NCBI GenBank assembly: GCA_002792755.1
Contig: PFOY01000027.1
Span: forward strand, 1-6,688
DNA: 6,688 nucleotides
Source of the DNA: Candidatus Nomurabacteria bacterium CG_4_10_14_0_2_um_filter_30_12
Lineage (GTDB): Bacteria > Patescibacteriota > Minisyncoccia > Phycocordibacterales > UBA9973
Direction of reading: 5' to 3'
Position 1 is the stretch's first letter, and each line of letters starts with the position of its first letter. Of the stretch, positions 1 through 4,454 are shown one piece after another. The notes under the pieces were generated by a model. That model made no database searches, was not told the DNA's origin, and worked only from the letters and a program-made list of their open reading frames with translations. The translations under genes were made by a program, and so were the position numbers.

Positions 1-1
1 T

Positions 2-1609
2 AGTGCCAATGAATACATTACTATGACTGGAGGATTAAATAGTTCGTTTCCTGTTATTGGTATTGACGGCGCGGGATCAGATTTGGGTATGATTTTGCAG
101 ACCAAAGGCCAGGGTGACTTTATTTTGCAGGGCAGTTTAAGCTCCACTAATTATAAGTTAACCGTTGGTGGTATATATACTGATACCAATTGGCTACGCG
201 TTACTTCTGGCGCAACTGGAGCCAACGCGGCTATTACAGCCAATGGTTCGTCAGATACTAATACCGGCATTAATATTACTGGTAAAGGAAGCGGTAATAT
301 AATTTTTAACGGCACCACAACCGGCAACGTCGGCATCGGGACGACGAATCCGGGCACAAAACTTGAAATTGGTTCATCTGATCTCGGTGATGGCGTAGCA
401 GGACCTGTTATTACCATCGGAAGAAATACAAATGCTACAAATACTGGTGCAGGTTCTATTAATTTCTTGGGTAAAGCTGGAACCGCTGGATATGTCTGGC
501 AAGATGCTGCAGGTAAATTGAGAATCAATACTTCTGCTCCAAGTAACGCAAATGATACAGCTGGCACAGTCGTCGGAGATCAAACTTCCACCAGAGACAC
601 AAAACAAGATATAGAAGATTATACTAATTATAGTGATGCTCTTTCTATGATACTTGATGCGCCACTTCATACATTTAGATATAAAAAAGAAGTTGCTGGT
701 TATGGTACAGATTCTCCTTTAGCAAAAGTTCGTATTGGATATATTGCAGATGAAGTCAGTCCTATGTTTATGGTTGGAAATTCTATTGATCAAGTCTCTG
801 TCAATGGTTTACTTATTGCTTCAATAAAAGAGTTAGATTTAAAAATAAATGATTTATCAACTACACAAATAGGAACACCTACGACATCACTCGGACAATA
901 TGCAAGTATGTTCTTTAGTGATGTTATATATGGTGTAGAACAAAGTACAGTATATATAAGAGGGCTTGTGGTAGATACATTAAAAGTAGGTAGTAGGGAA
1001 AAGAGGACGGGTATCACATTGTATGATGAAGTTAGTGGTGATCCATATTGTATATCTGTCGCAAATGGTGCTTCAAAAACTACAGCAGGTGAATGTGTAG
1101 TTATAACTCCTCCAGAACCTATAATAAATTCTGGTGGTGGTGGAACACCAGCACCAGCTCCAAATGGTGATGGATTGTCAGTAGCACCATCTATCACATT
1201 AAATGGTGCGGGAACAATAAACTTAAATGTTGGAGATATATATAATGAAGAAGGTGCTGTGGCTCTCGATGATGTAGATTTAGATGTAGCTATCATTATC
1301 AGTGGTTATGTAGATACATCAATAGATAGTACCAATACTATTACATATAGTGCGACAGATAGTGGAGGCAATACTTCTAGTACGACGAGGACGGTGATAG
1401 TAGGCACAGGCACTCCTCCAGTACTTCCTATCACTTCTCTTCCAGAACCAGAACCAATTCCAGCGATAGAACCAGTTCCAGTATCTGAACCAATACCAGA
1501 ACCAGAACCAATTCCAGCGATAGAACCAGTTCCAGTATCTGAACCAATACCAGAGCCTGCTCCAGTTTTAGAACCAGCACCAGCACCAGCACCAGTTCCA
1601 GCACCATAG
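2..1609 (+). CDS. Surface/tail-fibre-like protein with S74 chaperone domain, DUF5011-like domain and Pro/Glu tail (5' partial)
   Basis: The frame is open to the left edge, so the true start lies outside the window; the first Met is at 23 and numbering below starts there. Residues 1-185 are Gly/Thr/Asn-rich with fibre-like 'GNVGIGTTNP' (101-110). Residues 187-280 look like a Peptidase_S74 intramolecular chaperone: STRDTKQDI at 189-197 fits the Ser-x-x-Arg-x-Lys cleavage-site pattern, followed by RIGYIADEV and a helical end. In phage endosialidases this domain helps trimerise the fibre and then cuts itself off; here about 250 residues follow it. Residues 318-358 hold a short two-Cys module (C343, C358). 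Residues 387-460 resemble a DUF5011 Ig-like domain (LNVGDIY, YSATDSGGN). The end, 473-528, is a Pro/Glu/Ala repeat ending at TAG. No sorting motif or C-terminal membrane segment is seen. Probably exported and surface-exposed; the ligand is unknown. Base composition is visibly richer in GC before about 360 than after it. Confidence 0.85.
   Translation, partial: SANEYITMTGGLNSSFPVIGIDGAGSDLGMILQTKGQGDFILQGSLSSTNYKLTVGGIYTDTNWLRVTSGATGANAAITANGSSDTNTGINITGKGSGNIIFNGTTTGNVGIGTTNPGTKLEIGSSDLGDGVAGPVITIGRNTNATNTGAGSINFLGKAGTAGYVWQDAAGKLRINTSAPSNANDTAGTVVGDQTSTRDTKQDIEDYTNYSDALSMILDAPLHTFRYKKEVAGYGTDSPLAKVRIGYIADEVSPMFMVGNSIDQVSVNGLLIASIKELDLKINDLSTTQIGTPTTSLGQYASMFFSDVIYGVEQSTVYIRGLVVDTLKVGSREKRTGITLYDEVSGDPYCISVANGASKTTAGECVVITPPEPIINSGGGGTPAPAPNGDGLSVAPSITLNGAGTINLNVGDIYNEEGAVALDDVDLDVAIIISGYVDTSIDSTNTITYSATDSGGNTSSTTRTVIVGTGTPPVLPITSLPEPEPIPAIEPVPVSEPIPEPEPIPAIEPVPVSEPIPEPAPVLEPAPAPAPVPAP
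1442..1554 (+). repeat. 54-bp tandem repeat (about 2.1 copies) in the Pro/Glu tail
   Basis: Bases 1442-1500 are identical to 1496-1554, giving a 54-bp period over 113 bases. The period is 18 codons, so the frame is kept and each unit adds PEPEPIPAIEPVPVSEPI-like residues. Exact identity at DNA level points to a recent duplication and likely length variation. The protein stretch is probably an extended spacer. Confidence 0.93.
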
Positions 1610-1613
1610 AAAT

Positions 1614-2151
1614 AATTTTCAATTTAACAATTATCAATTTACAATCAAAATTCAATTTTCAATCATCAATGAACAATGAAGATTAAATATTAAAAATTCA
1701 ATAAAAATTATAAAATTAAAAATTAAAAATTTATACAAAAAATGACAAATGATCAATTTTCAAACAAATACAATCTTGAAGAACGGACAGCAATTTTTGG
1801 TGAGTAAATAATTAAACTTTGTCGTACAACAAAAAGTGATAAACTTTCTGATCCTATTCTCAATCAATTAATTAGATCTGGTACAAGTATTGGAGCAAAT
1901 TACATGGAAGCTAATGGAGCAAGCTCAAAGAAAGATTTTAAAAATAAAATATTTATATGTAAAAAAGAGGCACAAGAAACAAAACATTGGCTTAGAATGT
2001 TGAAAAGTTTTTCATTAGAACAATTAGAAATAATAGAAAAATTATGGAAAGAGGCTCAGGAACTTACATTGATTTTTCAAAAAATTACGTCTAGTTTGAA
2101 AATTAATGATTGAAAATTGAATGAAAATTGTAAAATTAAAAATTGAAAATT
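1614..2151. repeat. AT-rich repeat-bounded unit around a four-helix-bundle gene
   Basis: Two repeat relations frame the four-helix-bundle gene. First, an inverted pair: 1650-1666 is the exact reverse complement of 2106-2122 (17 bp), and a further 12 bp match joins 1614-1625 with 2140-2151, with imperfect complementarity between. Second, a direct repeat at a constant offset of 420: 1677-1731 matches 2097-2151 at 48 of 55 positions, with most differences being A on the left and G on the right. The right repeat begins inside the last codons of the gene. Low complexity lowers the weight of each match, but the 17-bp perfect arm and the ungapped 55-base alignment are hard to put down to AT bias alone. 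A mobile or formerly mobile cassette is inferred. Confidence 0.6.
1742..2113 (+). pseudogene. Four-helix-bundle protein (IVS/bAvd-like) with in-frame TAA at codon 22
   Basis: Reading from ATG 1742 gives MTNDQFSNKYNLEERTAIFGE, then TAA at 1805-1807, then about 100 more residues in the same frame to TGA at 2111-2113. The downstream part is a clear match to the four-helix-bundle family first known from 23S rRNA intervening sequences: QLIRSGTSIGANYMEA, then SSKKDFKNKIFICKKEA and ETKHWLRML. The pre-stop part (LEERT..FGE) is the expected start of helix 1, so one full-length gene of about 123 codons is interrupted by a single nonsense codon; a Lys AAA to TAA change would suffice. The only later ATG in frame (1904) would lose the first helix and much of the second, so a working product from it is doubtful. 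The family's function is not well established; some members assist reverse transcriptases in diversity-generating retroelements, and none is seen here. A sequencing error is the main alternative. Confidence 0.82.
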
Positions 2152-2162
2152 CCCTTCAATTT

Positions 2163-2236
2163 GTATCACGAATAGCAAATAAAGAACCTAAAAACACGGA
2201 AAGTAATGCTATTTTAACCCCTTTAGCTCGTGATAC
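2163..2236. repeat. Interrupted stem-loop upstream of the GIY-YIG gene
   Basis: GTATCACGA at 2163-2171 is the reverse complement of TCGTGATAC at 2228-2236, and the adjoining AATAGCA at 2171-2177 pairs with TGCTATT at 2207-2213. Together they form a long stem with a one-sided bulge at 2214-2227 and a loop at 2178-2206. Its right arm directly abuts the GIY-YIG-flanking inverted repeat. It may be an element end, a structured RNA or a regulatory hairpin; nothing shows which. The gene-free stretch 2114-2269 holds nothing else I recognise. Confidence 0.5.
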
Positions 2237-2248
2237 CCGTTAGAAGTC
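2235..2248 (-). repeat. Left arm of 14-bp inverted repeat around the GIY-YIG gene (TTCTAACGGG family)
   Basis: ACCCGTTAGAAGTC is the exact reverse complement of 2514-2527. It lies in non-coding DNA 21 bases before the nuclease start codon. It contains the core TTCTAACGGG on the minus strand, which recurs at 2514-2527 and, slightly changed, at 3038-3048 and 3091-3103. Confidence 0.85.
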
Positions 2249-2255
2249 AAGTCGT

Positions 2256-2263
2256 TGTATAAT
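2256..2263 (+). promoter_or_regulatory. -10 promoter box for the GIY-YIG gene
   Basis: TATAAT at 2258-2263 is a perfect -10 box preceded by TG, and it ends 6 bases before ATG 2270. Transcription would begin at or next to the start codon, so the mRNA would be leaderless or nearly so. No convincing -35 box is present at 17 bases. Confidence 0.6.
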
Positions 2264-2269
2264 TTAATT

Positions 2270-2530
2270 ATGTTTTATACCTACGTATTACAAAGTAAAA
2301 AAGATGGTCATTGGTACACTGGAGCTACCAACGACTTGCGAGAGCGTTTTAAGAAACATAACAACAATAAAGTGTTTTCTACAAAAAGTCGTGGCCCGTT
2401 TGAATTAGTATATTATGAAGCATGTTTAAATAAGGATGATGCATTTGTACGAGAAAAATATTTGAAGTCCGGTCAAGGAAAACGTTATTTGAAAAATCGA
2501 TTAAAACGCTCCCGACTTCTAACGGGTTGA
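2270..2530 (+). CDS. Small GIY-YIG nuclease domain protein
   Basis: An 86-residue protein made of a single GIY-YIG domain, close in layout to the UvrC/URI-like stand-alone nucleases of about 80-100 residues. Visible motif elements: YTYVLQS at 3-9 (GIY strand), WYTGAT at 15-20 (YIG strand), LRERFKKHN at 23-31 with R26 as likely catalytic Arg, LVYYEA at 46-51, and REKYLKSGQG at 61-70 with E62 as likely metal ligand. All expected catalytic residues are present. Members cut or nick DNA; the biological target of this one is unknown. ATG 2270 is chosen over an upstream TTG at 2255 because the TTG overlaps the -10 box and MFYTYV is the usual family start. The last codons (RLLTG, TGA) lie inside the right arm of a 14-bp inverted repeat, tying the gene to that repeat. 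No Shine-Dalgarno sequence. Confidence 0.9.
   Translation: MFYTYVLQSKKDGHWYTGATNDLRERFKKHNNNKVFSTKSRGPFELVYYEACLNKDDAFVREKYLKSGQGKRYLKNRLKRSRLLTG
2514..2527 (+). repeat. Right arm of 14-bp inverted repeat, overlapping the GIY-YIG 3' end
   Basis: GACTTCTAACGGGT is the exact reverse complement of 2235-2248. It encodes the C-terminal Leu-Leu-Thr-Gly of the nuclease, and its edge joins TTGATA at 2527-2532, a possible -35 box for the next gene. Confidence 0.85.
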
Positions 2531-2553
2531 TATGAGAGAATTCGTGTTAAAGT
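2527..2553 (+). promoter_or_regulatory. Candidate promoter for the MazF-like gene
   Basis: TTGATA at 2527-2532 (5 of 6 to TTGACA) is followed after 15 bases by TAAAGT at 2548-2553, which has an upstream TG at 2545-2546 (extended -10). The -10 box ends 8 bases before ATG 2562, giving a very short or absent leader. The spacer is short, so the extended -10 may matter more than the -35. Confidence 0.45.
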
Positions 2554-2561
2554 AAAAAAAT

Positions 2562-2951
2562 ATGAAAAAATTTTTGGAGTGGATAAAAATAAAAGAACTG
2601 CTTCACTATAAAAAACAATCGCCGAGTTTCGAGGAGCGAGATGTTTGGTGGGCTAATATAGGAGAGAATATTGGGCATGAAGAAAATGGAAAGGATTCTA
2701 ATTTTATTCGTCCTTTTGTTATTATTAAAAAATTTAATAAAGAACTTTTGTTTGGTATTCCATGTTCTTCCGTGGATAAGGAAAATAAATATTATTTTAA
2801 AATTAAAATAGAAACGATTAATTTTGAAACATCAGCTCTTTTATCTCAAGCCAAAACTATTTCTTCAAAAAGATTAGTAAGAAAAATAGATAAGGTAGGT
2901 AGTGGATCTTTTATAAAACTAAAAACAGCCCTACATAAGGCCGTTTTTTAG
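2562..2951 (+). CDS. MazF/PemK-family toxin-like protein
   Basis: A 129-residue protein with a MazF-type endoribonuclease fold. Evidence: RDVWWANIGENIGHEENGKD at 27-46 matches the first strand and loop, RPFVIIKKFN at 50-59 the conserved Arg-Pro and second strand, FGIPCSS at 64-70 the next strand, and LLSQAKTISSKRL at 93-105 the family's 'sQ-x-r-t-i-x-x-x-R-L' segment. Family members cut single-stranded RNA at short motifs and are usually neutralised by an antitoxin encoded just upstream. Here the upstream neighbour is the GIY-YIG nuclease and no small antitoxin-like frame is seen on either side. A helical Lys-rich extension (1-26) precedes the fold and could play a partner-like or targeting role; that is speculation. 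The final codons overlap a terminator hairpin. The activity of this copy is unproven. Confidence 0.82.
   Translation: MKKFLEWIKIKELLHYKKQSPSFEERDVWWANIGENIGHEENGKDSNFIRPFVIIKKFNKELLFGIPCSSVDKENKYYFKIKIETINFETSALLSQAKTISSKRLVRKIDKVGSGSFIKLKTALHKAVF
2922..2949 (+). terminator. Rho-independent terminator overlapping the 3' end of the MazF-like gene
   Basis: AAAACAGCC at 2922-2930 pairs with GGCCGTTTT at 2939-2947 with one A-C mismatch, an 8-base loop, and six T residues at 2944-2949. The stop codon TAG (2949-2951) lies at the end of the T run, so the terminator is built from the gene's last codons. It separates the toxin transcript from the downstream gene. Confidence 0.65.
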
Positions 2952-2959
2952 ATATTGCA

Positions 2960-2977
2960 CTCTCACTTTCGTGAGAG
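2960..2977. repeat. Perfect 7-bp hairpin just before the promoter of the zinc-ribbon nuclease gene
   Basis: CTCTCAC at 2960-2966 and GTGAGAG at 2971-2977 form a perfect stem around a TTTC loop. No T run follows, so it is not a standard terminator. It lies 2 bases upstream of a probable -35 box, where an operator could sit. Confidence 0.55.
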
Positions 2978-2979
2978 GA

Positions 2980-3008
2980 TTGTCCCTAATGGGAATTTGT
3001 ACTATAAG
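2980..3008 (+). promoter_or_regulatory. Promoter of the zinc-ribbon/PD-(D/E)XK gene
   Basis: TTGTCC at 2980-2985 (4 of 6 to TTGACA) and TATAAG at 3003-3008 (5 of 6 to TATAAT) are separated by 17 bases, the ideal spacing. A purine-rich AAAAGGAAAA follows at 3015-3024 before ATG 3029, so unlike most neighbours this gene has both a short leader and a ribosome-binding site. Confidence 0.6.
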
Positions 3009-3028
3009 TATAGCAAAAGGAAAATAAT

Positions 3029-4435
3029 ATGTCAACTCCGTTAGAAACAAAAAAGAATAAAACTTTCTATAAAAAACCTTTAATAGGTAAGTTTCTAACG
3101 GGGTCAAGCGAAAATATAGAAAATTTAGATATTGATACTGATTTACCAACGATTGATTGGTCTACTTCAGATAAAAATTCTAAACAATCAATTGGTGAAA
3201 GTAAAATAGCTGAATGTTGTCCTTATTGTAAATCTAAAAATTTTGTCAAACGTGGTACTCGTCAAAATCAATATCAAGTAGTACAGCTTTATTTATGTAA
3301 AAATGAAGAATGTGCTCGTACTTTTACTGCACAGGATGTGAAAGGAAAACATTTTCCATTGAATGTAGTTATTGAGGCTATGAGTTATTATAATTTAGGA
3401 TTTTCACTTGAGGAAACTTGTAGAATAATTGAAAAAAAATTTAATCTTCCCAGTGCCGATGTTGACAGAAGCATTGAGCCGTTCTCGAGAGACTTTATTG
3501 CACCTACTCCAGCAACTCTTTCAAGTTGGATAAATGAATATAGTGAGCTTTGTCGTTATCAACGTTTGCGTCCATATGCAATTAAAATGTGTAAACCGAA
3601 AGATACTATTGAAGTCGTCTCAATGGCACACCGTCAGCTTTATCGTTTTCGTTATCATCGTCCTAAAACGACTCTAATGCTTACAGAATTTAGAAATCGT
3701 AATCTAGGGCGTCTTAAAGAATATTTGAATGCAGTTTCTTCTGAGACGCCACACCAATATTTTCAAGATGGAGAGAGAATGAGTGATGTGCGAAGTAAAT
3801 TTAGTACTGCTGATATGATTGTGAGGTCAAAGACAAATTATGCAAATCGTCTAGCTGCATTTGTTTTACAGACAGTCTCTGAAAACAAGGCACGACACGA
3901 AGCACTTCAGCGATTTTTTATTGCTAATGATTCTTGCACAGTAGCTACAGAAGTGCCTGTCTATATTAGAAAAGAAGATGTAGAATATATGGAGAATGTA
4001 TTGAAGTTTAAGGTTAGTAATCGTCCCGCTGCCGATATTGATAGTAGTAAAGCATCTCCTTTAGGGACTATTATTTTAAAAGGATCAAAAAATCCTGTTC
4101 CATTTCCACGTCTATTGACGGGACATATTGATCTTATTCAAATAAGAAATGGGCAAGTACATATTATGGATTATAAACCAAATGCTGCTAAAGAAACTCC
4201 GATAGAACAACTCACTTGGTATGCATTAGCGCTTTCACGTTTGACAGGTTTGCGACTTTTTGAATTTACTTGTGCATGGTTTGATGAAAAAGATTATTTT
4301 CAATTTTACCCACTTCATGTTGTAAAGAAAATACAGACTAAAGCAATAAAACCACGAAAACGTGTTATTCATTTTAAAGATGGTACTAATGTCGAAGTAC
4401 CACGAGAAAATAATAGTAAAGTAATTATTGTGTGA
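3029..4435 (+). CDS. Zinc ribbon + HTH + RecB/Cas4-like PD-(D/E)XK nuclease fusion protein
   Basis: A 468-residue protein I cannot assign to a named family. Residues 1-60 are low-complexity. A zinc ribbon follows with C64-x2-C67 and C90-x4-C95, spaced as in the DNA-binding heads of IS1/InsA-type transposases, ending in RTFTAQD. Residues 110-180 look like a transposase helix-turn-helix region (AMSYYNLGFSLEETCRII, then LSSWINEYSELC). No DDE catalytic triad is recognisable after it. Instead residues 300-430 carry PD-(D/E)XK nuclease motifs of the RecB/Cas4 type: E308 (TEVPVY), GHIDLI with D368, MDYKPNA with D381 and K383, and QLTWYA with Q394 and Y398. All key residues are intact, so an active DNA nuclease is likely. 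The middle, 200-300, is basic (HRQLYRFRYHRPK at 201-213). The start is supported by promoter, AAGGAAA at 3017-3023 and lack of another in-frame ATG before the zinc ribbon. Role inferred only: sequence-directed DNA cleavage in a mobile element or defence setting. Confidence 0.75.
   Translation: MSTPLETKKNKTFYKKPLIGKFLTGSSENIENLDIDTDLPTIDWSTSDKNSKQSIGESKIAECCPYCKSKNFVKRGTRQNQYQVVQLYLCKNEECARTFTAQDVKGKHFPLNVVIEAMSYYNLGFSLEETCRIIEKKFNLPSADVDRSIEPFSRDFIAPTPATLSSWINEYSELCRYQRLRPYAIKMCKPKDTIEVVSMAHRQLYRFRYHRPKTTLMLTEFRNRNLGRLKEYLNAVSSETPHQYFQDGERMSDVRSKFSTADMIVRSKTNYANRLAAFVLQTVSENKARHEALQRFFIANDSCTVATEVPVYIRKEDVEYMENVLKFKVSNRPAADIDSSKASPLGTIILKGSKNPVPFPRLLTGHIDLIQIRNGQVHIMDYKPNAAKETPIEQLTWYALALSRLTGLRLFEFTCAWFDEKDYFQFYPLHVVKKIQTKAIKPRKRVIHFKDGTNVEVPRENNSKVIIV
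3038..3103. repeat. Inverted pair of the TTCTAACGGG-family repeat inside the 5' coding region
   Basis: CCGTTAGAAAC at 3038-3048 is the exact reverse complement of GTTTCTAACGG at 3091-3101, and pairing continues outward with one G-T pair to about 3035/3104. The arms are 42 bases apart and lie in codons 4-25 of the fusion gene. The right arm reads Lys-Phe-Leu-Thr-Gly, in the same frame as the Leu-Leu-Thr-Gly end of the GIY-YIG gene. In mRNA the pair could fold near the start codon. Confidence 0.7.
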
Positions 4436-4439
4436 TATG

Positions 4440-4448
4440 TGTTAAAAT
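4440..4448 (+). promoter_or_regulatory. Extended -10 promoter for the Bro-N gene
   Basis: TGTTAAAAT at 4440-4448 gives TG-n followed by TAAAAT (5 of 6 to TATAAT), ending 6 bases before ATG 4455. No Shine-Dalgarno sequence fits in between, so a leaderless mRNA is likely. The context, GTGTTAAAATAAAAAAATG, closely resembles that before the MazF-like gene (GTGTTAAAGTAAAAAAATATG at 2544-2564). Confidence 0.55.
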
Positions 4449-4454
4449 AAAAAA

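Noticed and set aside
151..567. Minus-strand open frame inside the S74 protein gene
   Set aside because: Pro/Val-rich shadow of the plus-strand gene; no domain and no start signals.
374..670. Second minus-strand open frame over the S74 gene
   Set aside because: Ser/Ile/Cys-rich translation with no recognisable motif, opposite a well-supported domain.
790..1296. Minus-strand open frame of 168 codons
   Set aside because: Lies opposite the end of the S74 domain and most of the DUF5011-like domain; shows no family features.
1431..1655. Minus-strand frame with Leu/Val/Glu repeats
   Set aside because: It is the reverse reading of the Pro/Glu tandem repeat.
1610..1741. CRISPR-like array in the AT-rich direct repeats
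   Set aside because: Repeats are irregular, low-complexity and without even spacers; they pair with the other flank of the four-helix-bundle gene instead.
1904..2113. Separate 69-residue gene starting at ATG 1904
   Set aside because: The family match continues upstream in the same frame to ATG 1742 through a single TAA, so this is the 3' part of an interrupted gene.
2163..2248. tRNA or riboswitch in the structured region
   Set aside because: No cloverleaf, anticodon arm or T-loop sequence, and no known riboswitch core is recognisable.
2931..3149. Minus-strand frame across the terminator and promoter zone
   Set aside because: Overlaps a terminator, a hairpin and the start of the nuclease fusion; translation is unlike any family I know.
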